A stretch of DNA of 64,000 nt from Verrucomicrobiota bacterium (GCA_026397915.1 JAPLTX010000022.1:62001-126000), one strand, 5' to 3'. Shown: positions 1-9,482, counted from the first letter of the stretch. Numbers and translations are program-made. Notes: a model not told the origin generated them from the sequence alone.

Positions 1-1350
1 CTCGACGCCGCGCGCAAGCTGGCCGACTTCATCATCGCGCGCTGGATCGCCGCGCCGCCGAAGGATCCCAGCCCGTGGGATATCACGCTCTATATGGGCG
101 TCACCGGCATTGAGAACGCCATGCTCGCGCTGCACCAGCAGACCGGCGACCGGCGTTACCTCGATTTTGTTACAAAGACGCGCAAGCTGCGCGACTGGGA
201 CGAGCATGTCGTCACCGGCCGTTGGGGACCGATCGAGGGCCACGTTTATGCCTATCTCTGCCGCTGTATCGCGCAGTTGCGGCTCGACCGGCTCCAGCCC
301 GACGCGCGGCTCTGGAAACCGACACGCGCGGCGCTCGACTTCATGCTCCACGGCGAGGGCATGAGCATTACCGGGGAGTGTGGCGACCACGAGTGTTGGC
401 ACAACTCGCAGGAAGGCACCATCAACCTCGGTGAAAGCTGCGCCAGTGCCTATCAAGTGCGCTGGCTCGACGAGTTACTGCGGCGCGAGGGCAAGCCGCT
501 TTACGGCGACCTGATGGAGCGCATCATCTACAACGGCCTCTTCGGTGCGCAGTCGCCCGACGGCCGGTGCATTCGCTATTATACGCCGCTCGACGGGCCG
601 CGCAGTTATCACAAGGGCGACACTTACTGCTGCCCGAACAATTACCGCCGCACCATCGCCGAACTGCCAGCGCTCATCTGCTACCGCACCGACGGTGGCA
701 TCGCTATCAATCTCTACGCGCAGTCCGAGGCGAAAATGGAATTGAAACCGGGACTGAGCGTGAGCGTCCACCAGGAAACCGATTATCCGAACTCCGGCCG
801 CGTCGTATTGCGGATCGAACCGTCGAAATCTGCGCAGTTCCCGCTACGGTTGCGCATCCCGCGTTGGTGCGAGGCGCCGAGTGTTTCGGTGAACGGCGAG
901 GCGGTGAGAAAAGGCGTCAAGCCCGGCGAGTTCTTTGTCATCAGCCGCAAGTGGCAGCCCGGCGACCGCGTGGAATTGAACCTGCCGATGCCGGTGCGCC
1001 TTGTCGCGGGCCGCGTTGCGCAAGCTGGTCGCGTGGCGGTTATGCGCGGGCCGCAGGTCTTTTGCCTGAACCGCTCGCGTTATCCCAATCTTGCCAACAC
1101 GGACTTGCGTCTGCTGGTGATTGACCCGAAGTCGGTTGAAAGCCCATTCAAAGACGACTCGGTGCGACCCGGCGGCGTCACCTGCCGCGTGAAAGCTTGG
1201 GGCGCCGGCGCGTGGTATCCGGGCGGCAAACCCAACATTGCGCTGGATCTGAGCGAGTTTCCCGACCCCGCCGGCGAGTTCACCTATTTCAAAGTCCCGA
1301 ATCCAAACGCCGAGGAAATCAGAGGCGATGAACTGTTGGCGCAGGAGTGA
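1..1350 (+). CDS. GH127 beta-L-arabinofuranosidase (5' truncated by window edge)
   Basis: This is the C-terminal 449 residues of a family GH127 (formerly DUF1680) protein; the frame is open to base 1, so the true start lies outside the window. GH127 enzymes release beta-L-arabinofuranose with a zinc-bound cysteine nucleophile. The expected ligand set is visible: Glu145 and Cys147 in GESCAS and the paired Cys210-Cys211 in TYCCPNNYRR, matching the Glu/Cys/Cys-Cys pattern of the characterised enzymes. An alpha/alpha-barrel segment comes first, followed by beta-rich C-terminal domains. The stop overlaps the Shine-Dalgarno region of the next gene, so the two are very likely co-transcribed. Substrate specificity within GH127 cannot be read from sequence; other activities occur in this and related families. 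Confidence 0.85.
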   Translation, partial: LDAARKLADFIIARWIAAPPKDPSPWDITLYMGVTGIENAMLALHQQTGDRRYLDFVTKTRKLRDWDEHVVTGRWGPIEGHVYAYLCRCIAQLRLDRLQPDARLWKPTRAALDFMLHGEGMSITGECGDHECWHNSQEGTINLGESCASAYQVRWLDELLRREGKPLYGDLMERIIYNGLFGAQSPDGRCIRYYTPLDGPRSYHKGDTYCCPNNYRRTIAELPALICYRTDGGIAINLYAQSEAKMELKPGLSVSVHQETDYPNSGRVVLRIEPSKSAQFPLRLRIPRWCEAPSVSVNGEAVRKGVKPGEFFVISRKWQPGDRVELNLPMPVRLVAGRVAQAGRVAVMRGPQVFCLNRSRYPNLANTDLRLLVIDPKSVESPFKDDSVRPGGVTCRVKAWGAGAWYPGGKPNIALDLSEFPDPAGEFTYFKVPNPNAEEIRGDELLAQE

Positions 1351-1355
1351 GAACC

Positions 1356-4300
1356 ATGCAGCGAGAGAATCGTTACCTTTTTACCGCACTGATAAGTTGT
1401 GCTGCGATCGCGGCGAGTATGGCGTTCGGCGCCCCTGCTGTCGCTGAGAAATCGGCCGACGCGTTGTTCTGCATCGGCACGCCCGACGGCTGTGCGATGG
1501 AGTTCGGTCTGACCGACAAACGCTGGCCGGAGTATGCCAAGCGATATCCACAGCCGGTTGTGTTCACCATCGGCAAGAGCCAACTGAAAGCGTGGCCCTA
1601 TATCCACCCGAGCACGCACGATGGTTGGGCTGGCGGCAAGCCGCAGACGTTCACCATCCGCTACCACGCCGAGCAGGCGCCGACCGGACCGCTCTATCTT
1701 ACGCTCGGTGTGCTGGCGATTTGGGAGCCGAGCCAGATCACCATCGCCGTGAACGGAAAACAAATCGCGTCGCAGCGATTGCCGAAAGGCGCGGGTTTGA
1801 ACGACCAACTGGCTCACCAGCCCGACGCTGAGGGCAGGACGTTACCGCTGACATTTCCCGTGCCAGCGGGTGCGATCACAGCGGGCGACAACACCATCGC
1901 CATCACGCTCAACGACGGCAGTTGGATTGTTTACGACTACGTCATGCTCAGCCCGCGCAGCGAGCCGCCGAAGATCGCGGTCCGCCAAGACCCCGACTTC
2001 CTGAAGAACTTCCTCGCCGGGCCGATGGCGGGCGTGGACGAGATCGTGTTCGCCGTGCGCTCCATCATCCACGAGCATTGGTATGCGAACTTCGGCTATC
2101 TCTCGCCCGACGCGAACCACAAGATGTATGGCAGGGAAGGCCGGCTTTGCAAACTCAACATCAAGACCGGCAAGCTCACGCTGCTCGTGGACGACCTTGA
2201 AGGTTCCGTGCGCGATCCCGCGGTCCACTACGACGGGCGCACCATCGTCTTTTCCTACCGCAAAGGCGGCACCGATACCTATCACCTCTACACCATCAAC
2301 GCCGCCGGCTCCGGCCTGCGCCAGCTCACCGACGGCATCTACGACGATTTCGAGCCGGCGTGGCTGCCCGACGGCGGCATCGTGTTCGTCTCCGCGCGCG
2401 GCAAGCGCTGGGTCCAGTGTTGGTTGACGCAGGTTGCCAACATCTTCCGCTGCGACGCCAACGGCAGGAACATCCGCCAGCTCTCCGCCAACCTCGAACA
2501 CGACAACACGCCGTGGCCCCTGCCCGACGGCCGCATCCTCTACATGCGTTGGGAATATGTGGACCGCAACCAGGTCAACTACCACCACCTCTGGACGATG
2601 AATCCGGACGGCACCGGCCAGACGATTTACTTCGGCAACCTGAATCCCGGCGGTGTGTTCATTGACGGCAAACCGATCCCCGGCTCCGACAAAGTCGCGT
2701 TCATCAACTCGCCCGGCCACGGCGCGCCTGAACACGCCGGCTACGTCGCCACCGTGGACGTGAGCAACGGTCCCGACGATCTCGCTTCGCTGCACAACAT
2801 GACGCGCGCCACCGGTTACCGCGACGTGTGGCCGCTGAGCGAAACCGAATTCCTCGCCGCCAAGAACGACCAACTTGTCGCCGTAGGCCCGAACAAACAG
2901 GTCGCCACGCTCTTCAAACTGCCGAAAGAATTCTGCGCCGTGCCCAACGTCTGGCTGCATGAACCGCGCCCGCTCATCAAACGCGAGCGCGAAGCCATCA
3001 TCCCGCCGCGCGTGGACCTCGCGCAGCCTGTCGGCCGCTACTTGCTCGACAACGTTTGCTTCGGCCGCAACGTCTCCGGCATCCAGCCCGGCGAAATCAA
3101 GAAGCTCCTCATCGTCGAGAGCCTGCCCAAGCCTGTCAACTTTACCGGCGGCATGGACCCAATGAGCTACGCCGGCACATTCACGCTGGAGCGCGTGCTC
3201 GGCACCGTGCCGGTGGAGCCGGACGGCTCGGCTTACTTCGAGGCGCCGGCACTGCGGAGCCTGTTGTTCGTGGCGCTCGATGAGAAAGACCGCGCCGTGA
3301 AACGGATGCAGAGCTTCACAACGGTGGCGCCGGGCGAAACGCTCGGTTGCGTCGGCTGCCACGAGCATCGCTCGCTCACGCAGCAGGTGTGCATGGCGCG
3401 CAAGCCTTCCGCGCCGGCGCGGGCCGCCAGCAAGATCGAGCCGTTCCACGACATGCCCGACATCCCCGATTTCCCGCGCGACATCCAGCCGGTGCTCGAC
3501 CGCAATTGTGTCAAGTGCCACGACTACGACAAACGCGAGGGTGGCGTCATCCTCACCGGCGACCGCGGCCCGATGTTCTCGCACAGCTTCTACACGCTCA
3601 CCGTCTGGCATCAGATCGCCGACGGCCGCAACCTTGCCAAGAGCAACTACGCCCCGCGCTCACTCGGCAGCGGCGGCAGCCCGCTCTTGGACAAGCTTGA
3701 CGGCACGCACCACGACGTGAAGGCGTCGCCGCGCGACCGGCTCATGGTGCGGCTCTGGCTCGATTGCGGCGCGTCGTATCCCGGCACCTACGCCGCGCTC
3801 GGTTGCGGCATGATTGGCGGCTACCAGCAGAACAAGGAGATTCTGGAGAATGACCAGGACTGGCCCACGACCGTTGCCGCGCAAAAGGTTTTTGCCAACC
3901 GTTGCACCTCCTGCCACAACGCCAAGCAGCACCCGGTCCCGCGCACGCTCTGCGACGAGATCGGCCTCAGCTTCTGGATGCCGAGCATGGACGACCCGCG
4001 GCTGAAGCACACCCGCCACATCGCCTTCAACCTCACGCGCCCGGAGAACTCGTTGATGTTGCTCGCGCCGCTGGCGAAAACCGCCGGCGGCTACGGCACT
4101 TGTGGTGCGGTCTTTGCCAACAAGAACGACGCCGACTACCGCGCGCTGCTGGCGATGGTCGAGGCCGGCAAGCAACGGCTGGACGAGATCAAGCGGTTCG
4201 ACATGCCCGGCTTCCGCCCCCGCGAGCAATGGGTGAGAGAGATGATCCGCTACGGCGTCTTGCCCGCCGACACCAAGCCCGGCGCGCCGATCAACGTCTA

Positions 4301-4391
4301 TGAGGTTGAGCGCAAATACTGGAAGTCCCTCTGGTATGACCCATCGCCTCCGCTGGCGGTGGCGACTGGGTCAGAGCTGCGGAATCGTTAA
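1356..4391 (+). CDS. HzsA-like PD40 beta-propeller protein with three c-type heme sites and N-terminal PL4-domain-III-like module
   Basis: A 1011-residue secreted protein. I chose the ATG preceded by GGAG at 9-nt spacing, because it gives a clean signal peptide (MQRENRYLFTALISCAAIAA...); a GTG nine bases upstream is also in frame. Residues about 30-200 look like the carbohydrate-binding domain III of rhamnogalacturonan lyases (ends with a YDYVML strand). Residues about 210-600 carry PD40/TolB-type propeller repeats (for example GSGLRQLTDG). The C-terminal part has three CxxCH heme motifs: CVGCH at 665, CVKCH at 718 and CTSCH at 850. This is the architecture annotated as hydrazine-synthase-alpha-related (HzsA-like) in Planctomycetes and Verrucomicrobia; no hydrazine metabolism is implied. 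The tail residues are encoded by a REP-like hairpin. A paralog lies at 53.8-57.0 kb. The redox role is inferred. Confidence 0.75.
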   Translation: MQRENRYLFTALISCAAIAASMAFGAPAVAEKSADALFCIGTPDGCAMEFGLTDKRWPEYAKRYPQPVVFTIGKSQLKAWPYIHPSTHDGWAGGKPQTFTIRYHAEQAPTGPLYLTLGVLAIWEPSQITIAVNGKQIASQRLPKGAGLNDQLAHQPDAEGRTLPLTFPVPAGAITAGDNTIAITLNDGSWIVYDYVMLSPRSEPPKIAVRQDPDFLKNFLAGPMAGVDEIVFAVRSIIHEHWYANFGYLSPDANHKMYGREGRLCKLNIKTGKLTLLVDDLEGSVRDPAVHYDGRTIVFSYRKGGTDTYHLYTINAAGSGLRQLTDGIYDDFEPAWLPDGGIVFVSARGKRWVQCWLTQVANIFRCDANGRNIRQLSANLEHDNTPWPLPDGRILYMRWEYVDRNQVNYHHLWTMNPDGTGQTIYFGNLNPGGVFIDGKPIPGSDKVAFINSPGHGAPEHAGYVATVDVSNGPDDLASLHNMTRATGYRDVWPLSETEFLAAKNDQLVAVGPNKQVATLFKLPKEFCAVPNVWLHEPRPLIKREREAIIPPRVDLAQPVGRYLLDNVCFGRNVSGIQPGEIKKLLIVESLPKPVNFTGGMDPMSYAGTFTLERVLGTVPVEPDGSAYFEAPALRSLLFVALDEKDRAVKRMQSFTTVAPGETLGCVGCHEHRSLTQQVCMARKPSAPARAASKIEPFHDMPDIPDFPRDIQPVLDRNCVKCHDYDKREGGVILTGDRGPMFSHSFYTLTVWHQIADGRNLAKSNYAPRSLGSGGSPLLDKLDGTHHDVKASPRDRLMVRLWLDCGASYPGTYAALGCGMIGGYQQNKEILENDQDWPTTVAAQKVFANRCTSCHNAKQHPVPRTLCDEIGLSFWMPSMDDPRLKHTRHIAFNLTRPENSLMLLAPLAKTAGGYGTCGAVFANKNDADYRALLAMVEAGKQRLDEIKRFDMPGFRPREQWVREMIRYGVLPADTKPGAPINVYEVERKYWKSLWYDPSPPLAVATGSELRNR
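4337..4373. repeat. REP-like hairpin inside the 3' end of the multiheme propeller gene
   Basis: TGACCCA at the left pairs perfectly with TGGGTCA at the right; inside, TCGCC pairs with GGCGA around one bulged C, then CCG pairs with CGG after one T-T mismatch, leaving a 4-nt loop. It lies within the last codons of the upstream gene and encodes its proline-rich tail, about 20 nt before the stop. There is no following T-run, so a simple Rho-independent terminator is less likely than a REP-type repeat, although it also sits between convergent genes and could help end transcription. Confidence 0.6.
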
Positions 4392-4393
4392 CT

Positions 4394-6463
4394 TCAAAGT
4401 ATCCGTGTTGGCTGCCACGCGGACAGATTAGCGACACGGTGGAATTTTCCCGGCGCACCGAGCTTGCGGTAGAGTTCCTCGGCCCACGCGTATGTCAGTG
4501 GGCAAACGCCGGCGATGACGATCTCCGCCGGAAACAGCAGACCGGCGACTTGCGCGAGGTCGGTGATGCGCAGGCAGTTCAGCATCTCGATGGCGGGGCC
4601 GCGGCCGTCTTTCTCGCCGCGCGCGTTCTGCGTGGCGGGCGGCGATTCGAGGAAGAGCGTTCGCACGTTGCCGTCGAGCAGCGCAGCGTAGAGCGCCACG
4701 GCGCACATCTCGCCGCGCGCGGCGAGCGACACTTGCCTGCCATCAACCTGCGGCAGCTTCCGCACGGCTTGCAACGCGCGGAGAGCGTCCCAGACGCGCA
4801 TGCTGGCGAGCGTGCGGCCGGTCCATGCGCTGGCGCGGCGCAGATGCCAGTTGAGTTCGTCACCCCAGGCCGTGTCGCTTGTGCCACGCGGCTCGATGGC
4901 AATCTTCGCCCACGGCGCGCGCACTTTGGCAGCGAAAGCATCCGTGGCGTTGCGTTCCTCGCCGGGCAAACGCAACGCGACGACGGCGGGCGCGGGCTGC
5001 TTGACTTCGTCGGCGATCATGAGCCGGCCATGAAGCCGCCAGCCTTCCTCGGACGTGAACGCGAAACGATGACCGGACGATGTCGGACCTGACTTTAGCT
5101 CGAATTCCACTTGCACGTCCAGCGGAGGTGGTTTCGCGGGAAACGCGCCGAAGGTTTTTTCGCGCAGCGCGGCAATGACGCGGCCACGCTCCTTTTCCAG
5201 CGCGGTTGCGTCGGCAATCGCCGGTGGTTTTGGTGTCGTGAAGAAATCCTCGTGAATCGTCAGCGTGCGATCTTCCTTGAGTGGGCCGCCGGCAAACACC
5301 CGCAGCGTGTCGGCTGTCTCCAGCTTGCTCTTGTCCAGTTCCAGGTCGCCGACCTTCTCCGGCGGCACGTCCCTGCCCATCAGGTGCTTGATGAACCACG
5401 AGAAAATGCGCGTGCGGCTGTATTCGCTGTAGGCGTGCGGGCCGGGATAGGTGGTGAGCGCCAGTTTGTCCGCCGCGCCGAGTTTCCTGTAGAGCCGCTT
5501 GAGCCGGTCGTGGACTTCGTTGATGGAGGCGATGGTGAAGATGGCGTCGCGGTTGGCGGAGGAGATCATGAACGCGCGTGGGGCAATGAGCGCGCCGACA
5601 TCGGTGAGGTCCCATCGGTAGGTGTTGATGAACCACATGCAGTCGCAGTGGCCGTCAATCGTGCGGTCGTGGACGTAGGAGGCGACTGTTGAGGTGCCGC
5701 ACGAGCTGGCGGCGCACTGGATGCGTTCGTCGCCCGCAGCGATCCACCACGTGGCCGCGCCGCCGCCGGAGGTGCCGGTGACCCCGAGTTTTGTCCCGTC
5801 CACTTCAGACCGCTCGCAAAGCAGGTCGAGGCCGCGGATGCCGTTGAGCAACTCGATGCCGGCGGGCGTGTAGCCGCGGCTATACCAGTGCCACCAGCCT
5901 TCGCGGTAGCAGCCGTGATGGTAACCGCGCACCTCGCCGAGCTGCACCGTCTCGACGATGAGACAGACGAAGCCCAGCTCGGCAAACCGCTTCGCCTGGG
6001 CCTGGTAGTTGACCTTCTGCGTGTCGGAATGGCCGCAGACGTAGAGCACGCCGGGCGCGCGGCCTTTGATGTCGCGCGGCACGTAGAGGTTCGAGGTCAC
6101 GTAAAACTTCGGCAGGCTCTCGTAGTAGAGCTTCTCGATGCGATAAGCCGGCCGCTCGACAATGCCGGTGACCTTCGGATTCAACGGTGGTCGCTGGCCG
6201 ATGGGCGGCAGGTTTTGCAAACCCATCATCTCCATGTAGTGGCGGCGGCGCGTGGCTATGTCCGTGGTGTCAGTGAGTGCGCGGTCGCTGATGCGCCGCG
6301 CCTCGCGCGAAAGATAATCGCGGATGGTGAGGTTGAACTGCGGTTTCCGCGCGGCCGGCGGCGACGCAGGCGGCGGTTCAGAGTTGGCGCTTAGTGTAAC
6401 GCGGCCGCTCAGCAGCCCGGCTCCGGCGGCAGCGCCCGTTTTGAAGAAGTTCCTGCGGTTCAT
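4394..6463 (-). CDS. Tat-exported two-domain alpha/beta-hydrolase (acetylxylan-esterase-like)
   Basis: A 689-residue protein with a Tat signal (NRRNFFKTGAAAGAG). Residues about 110-390 form an alpha/beta-hydrolase of the AXE1/dienelactone-hydrolase type: nucleophile elbow GTSGGG with Ser232, an acid residue in the NRDAIF segment, and His343 in YPGPHAYSEY. Residues about 400-689 look like a second alpha/beta-hydrolase domain whose elbow reads ARGEMCAVA and lacks the usual G-x-S-x-G serine, so it is probably not an esterase site. Proteins of this length and layout in polysaccharide-degrading bacteria usually deacetylate plant glycans; the exact substrate is unknown. It is convergent with the propeller gene, ending 2 nt from its stop. 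Confidence 0.8.
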   Translation of the reverse strand: MNRRNFFKTGAAAGAGLLSGRVTLSANSEPPPASPPAARKPQFNLTIRDYLSREARRISDRALTDTTDIATRRRHYMEMMGLQNLPPIGQRPPLNPKVTGIVERPAYRIEKLYYESLPKFYVTSNLYVPRDIKGRAPGVLYVCGHSDTQKVNYQAQAKRFAELGFVCLIVETVQLGEVRGYHHGCYREGWWHWYSRGYTPAGIELLNGIRGLDLLCERSEVDGTKLGVTGTSGGGAATWWIAAGDERIQCAASSCGTSTVASYVHDRTIDGHCDCMWFINTYRWDLTDVGALIAPRAFMISSANRDAIFTIASINEVHDRLKRLYRKLGAADKLALTTYPGPHAYSEYSRTRIFSWFIKHLMGRDVPPEKVGDLELDKSKLETADTLRVFAGGPLKEDRTLTIHEDFFTTPKPPAIADATALEKERGRVIAALREKTFGAFPAKPPPLDVQVEFELKSGPTSSGHRFAFTSEEGWRLHGRLMIADEVKQPAPAVVALRLPGEERNATDAFAAKVRAPWAKIAIEPRGTSDTAWGDELNWHLRRASAWTGRTLASMRVWDALRALQAVRKLPQVDGRQVSLAARGEMCAVALYAALLDGNVRTLFLESPPATQNARGEKDGRGPAIEMLNCLRITDLAQVAGLLFPAEIVIAGVCPLTYAWAEELYRKLGAPGKFHRVANLSAWQPTRIL

Positions 6464-6623
6464 GATGTGAAGCCTGCCGGATAGAACTCCAACGTGCGGC
6501 GAACTGCAAGCGTTGTCTTGACGGCGAATCCGCCCGACAACCAGATCAGGACTGCTGTCGCTTCATTCGATGAGAAAACTCTATCAGTTTTTGGCGCTCA
6601 GCGGTAAGCTGCGGGCCTTCGCC

Positions 6624-8015
6624 ATGAAAGTATTTGCGTGCTCTCTGGTGCGAGTCGGGCTGGCCACGCTGCTGGCAGCCATGGGCTTCGCGTCGGCACA
6701 CGCCGCACCGGGCACAACTCCTCCCAAACTTCGCATCGCCACCTTCCGCTGCGACGCGACGCCGCCGCGCGGCGAAACGCTGGTGTGGCTCGTCAAGCTG
6801 CTCAAACAGAAAGACCCGTTGCTGCTCAAAGGCGTTGTGCTGGAGGACGGCGGAAAGCGTTACGTGCTCTGTGCGCTCGACTGGTGTCTGCTGTGCAACG
6901 AGTCGGAGTGGTCGTTCCGCGAGACGATGGCCCGCGCGGCTGGAACTGAGCGAACGTGCGTGGCGATTCAGTGCGTCCATCAACACGTCGCGCCTTATGC
7001 AGACGAAGGCGCGCACCGGTTGCTGGACGCGGCACCCGGTTCGCCGTCGCATCTCACTGCGAAGTTTCTCGACGACCTTCGCGCCCGGCTGGCCAAAGCC
7101 GTCGGGCAGGCGGTGAAGCGGCTGGAACCGTTCGACCGCGTCGGTTGCGGCGAGGCGAAGGTGGACCGCGTCGCGTCGGAGCGGCGGCTGAAGGGGCCGG
7201 ATGGCAAGATCACCACACGCGGCAGCGAGGGTGCCAAGAATCCGAAGTTGGCGGAAATGCCGGAGGGTGACATTGACCCGATGTTGAAGACGATCACGTT
7301 CGCGCGTGGCAAGAAGGTGCTGGCGCGGCTCCACTACTATGCGACGCATCCGCAGACGGTCTCGTGCGATGGAACCACGTCGGCGGACTTTGTTGGATGG
7401 GCGCGCGAAGCGCTGGAGCGCAAGGAACGCGTGTTCCAGGTCTATTTTACCGGTTGTTCCGGCAACGTGACGGCCGGCAAATACAACAACTCAAAACCGG
7501 CGGTGCGGGCAGGGCTGAAGGAGCGGCTGCAATCAGGAATGGCAGCGGCGGTTGCCGCCACGCAATTCGCACCGGCGGAACGGCTTGTCTGGCGGACGGA
7601 CGCGGTGGCGCTGCCCATCCGGACCGACGCGAAATTCGTGGAACCGAGTCGCGCGTCGGTGGCGGATCCCAAGGCCCGCGAAGGACTGCGGGTGTATATG
7701 GGCGCGATGCGGCTGGCGTCCGTTGAGCGTGCGAAACGGCCGTTTGAGTTGAGTTCGCTTCAGATTGGCAACATTCACGTCGTCCATCTGCCGGGCGAAC
7801 CGTTTTTGGAATTCCAAAAGTTCGCGCAGCGATCCAAACCGAATGACTTCGTGGCCGTGGCCGGCTACGGCGATTGCGGTTCGGCCTACATTTGCACGGA
7901 CGCAGCTTTCGTCGAAGGGGGTTATGAGCCAATCGCAACCAATCTGGCGCCGGGCGCCGAGCAAATAGTAAAAGCGTCCATCCGCCGATTGTTGGGCGAA
8001 GCGCTGAACAAGTGA
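6624..8015 (+). CDS. Neutral/alkaline ceramidase-like secreted hydrolase
   Basis: Starting at this ATG gives 463 residues with a normal Sec signal peptide (MKVFACSLVRVGLATLL... cleaved near AHA-APG); an upstream in-frame ATG 54 nt earlier would add 18 residues, and neither has a strong Shine-Dalgarno. The body matches the N-terminal domain of the neutral/alkaline non-lysosomal ceramidase family: CVAIQCVHQHVAPYADE resembles the zinc-binding His segment, and LHYYATHPQTVS plus VYFTGCSGNVTAGKYN are typical family signatures. Many bacterial members have no proven ceramidase activity, so the substrate may be another amide or a glycan. It heads a + strand gene run and is separated by 25 nt from the aminotransferase. 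Confidence 0.75.
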   Translation: MKVFACSLVRVGLATLLAAMGFASAHAAPGTTPPKLRIATFRCDATPPRGETLVWLVKLLKQKDPLLLKGVVLEDGGKRYVLCALDWCLLCNESEWSFRETMARAAGTERTCVAIQCVHQHVAPYADEGAHRLLDAAPGSPSHLTAKFLDDLRARLAKAVGQAVKRLEPFDRVGCGEAKVDRVASERRLKGPDGKITTRGSEGAKNPKLAEMPEGDIDPMLKTITFARGKKVLARLHYYATHPQTVSCDGTTSADFVGWAREALERKERVFQVYFTGCSGNVTAGKYNNSKPAVRAGLKERLQSGMAAAVAATQFAPAERLVWRTDAVALPIRTDAKFVEPSRASVADPKAREGLRVYMGAMRLASVERAKRPFELSSLQIGNIHVVHLPGEPFLEFQKFAQRSKPNDFVAVAGYGDCGSAYICTDAAFVEGGYEPIATNLAPGAEQIVKASIRRLLGEALNK

Positions 8016-8040
8016 CCAACACCAACAGAATGGAGTTATC

Positions 8041-9369
8041 ATGAACACTAACCAACCAACCCCGAATCAAGACATCACGCGCCGCGCTTTCATCAAGACC
8101 AGCGGCGCGGTTATGGCGGGACTCGCCACGACGAAGCTGGCCACCACGGAAACGCTGGCGGCTGCCGGCGGCGCGAAGACCGTGACGGTCTCCCCGCAGA
8201 AAATCGCCGCGCTCACGCGCTGGCCACGTTACGGCGTTGCCGAGAAGAACCGGTTGCACGAGTTGATAGACAGCAACAAGTTTTACGACGAGCTGGTGCT
8301 GTTTGAAAACGAATGGAAGGACTACACCAAGGCGCCGTTCGTGAAGTGCCACGTCAACGGCTCCGCCGCGCTGACGAGCATGTATTTTGCGCTCGACCTT
8401 CCGGCGGGCAGCGAGGTGATGGTGCCGACCTATACGTTCTTCTCCGCGTGCCTGGCGATGCGCTTCTCCAACCTCGTGCCGGTCTTCATTGATGTTGACC
8501 CGAAGACGGCCTGCTTCGACCTCGAAGACGCCAAGCGCAAGCTGACGCCGCGCGTGAAAGCGGTCGAGGCGATGCACTCGTGGGGCCTGCCGTGCGAGAT
8601 GGATCTCATCTGCAACTGGGCGAAGGAGAAGGGCCTCGTGCCGCTCGAAGACTGCGCGCATGCCCACGGCGCTTCGATGAAGGGCAAGAAGATGGGTAAC
8701 TGGGGCCAGATGGCCATCTATAGTTACCAGGCCTCCAAGGTGATGCCGGCGGTCGAGGGCGGCATGGGGATGTATCAGACGCGCGAATACTACGAGCGCG
8801 GCTACGCGTTTGGTCACTACGAGGCGCCGGCGAAATTCGCCAAGGACAGTCCGGTGCGCGCCTACGAGGGCACGGGCTTCGGCCAGAAATACCGGATGCA
8901 CCCGTTCGCGGCCGCCGTGGCTCGCATGCAACTCAAGGAACTGGACGCTCGCAACGCGCTCGTCGAGAAAAACGTCCGCGCAATGAACGACCGGCTGACA
9001 CAGTTGCCGGGCATCGCCGAGCCGCGCTGCCGTCCAGACCAGAAGCGCGCCTACTATCACCAGAACATGCTGCTGATGGACTTCAAGAAGCTCGGCTTCT
9101 CACGCGATGCGTTGGTGAAGGCCCTGAAAGCTGAGGGCGTCAGCGCCGGCTTCTGGGATTATCCGCAGCAGCACACGCTGAAGATATACTCCGAGGCGAA
9201 GTGGTGGCATCACGCGCCGAAGATCCCGGAGCGGATGCCCGGCTGCGAATACGTCAACGCCAACCACATCTTCCTGCCGCTCTTCTACGGCGAAGCGCCG
9301 GAGTTGATCGAGCAGTATGTCAAGGCATTCGAGAAGGTTTGGGCGCACCGCGACAAGCTGAAGGCGTAG
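8041..9369 (+). CDS. Tat-exported DegT/DnrJ/EryC1-family PLP aminotransferase
   Basis: A 442-residue protein with a Tat signal (ITRRAFIKTSGAVMAG), started by an ATG behind GGAG. The rest is a fold-type I PLP enzyme of the DegT/DnrJ/EryC1/StrS sugar-aminotransferase family. NGSAALTSMYFALDL is the cofactor phosphate-binding turn, EDCAHAHGA holds the Asp that pairs with the pyridine nitrogen, and Lys233 in YQASKVMPAVEGG is the expected Schiff-base lysine. Family members transaminate keto-sugars, normally in the cytoplasm on nucleotide sugars. Export with PLP bound is unusual, and the following genes encode an exported aldo/keto reductase and a tetraheme cytochrome. An alternative is that the family member no longer does nucleotide-sugar chemistry. 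Confidence 0.85.
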   Translation: MNTNQPTPNQDITRRAFIKTSGAVMAGLATTKLATTETLAAAGGAKTVTVSPQKIAALTRWPRYGVAEKNRLHELIDSNKFYDELVLFENEWKDYTKAPFVKCHVNGSAALTSMYFALDLPAGSEVMVPTYTFFSACLAMRFSNLVPVFIDVDPKTACFDLEDAKRKLTPRVKAVEAMHSWGLPCEMDLICNWAKEKGLVPLEDCAHAHGASMKGKKMGNWGQMAIYSYQASKVMPAVEGGMGMYQTREYYERGYAFGHYEAPAKFAKDSPVRAYEGTGFGQKYRMHPFAAAVARMQLKELDARNALVEKNVRAMNDRLTQLPGIAEPRCRPDQKRAYYHQNMLLMDFKKLGFSRDALVKALKAEGVSAGFWDYPQQHTLKIYSEAKWWHHAPKIPERMPGCEYVNANHIFLPLFYGEAPELIEQYVKAFEKVWAHRDKLKA

Positions 9370-9482
9370 TAGCGCGGCGCGCGGCGGTTGCGCAAAGTTG
9401 TAATTGATTGAAGGAAAGGTTTCGGCGAAACGCCCGAAGTTTCGGCCGCAGGAAAGTCGTTTCATTCAAAGGAGAATGCGCC

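Noticed and set aside
1842..3611. Long - strand open frame opposite the multiheme propeller gene (589 codons)
   Set aside because: It is the mirror frame of a GC-rich gene whose + strand product has clear domains; composition is Arg/Val/Ala-rich, with no family signature or ribosome site.
6512..6542. GTTGTC...GACAAC hairpin in the divergent spacer before the ceramidase-like gene
   Set aside because: Loose stem with unpaired bases and no recognisable operator or terminator context.
7447..9060. 537-codon - strand frame across the ceramidase-like and aminotransferase genes
   Set aside because: It spans two well-supported + strand genes and their spacer and has no family features.
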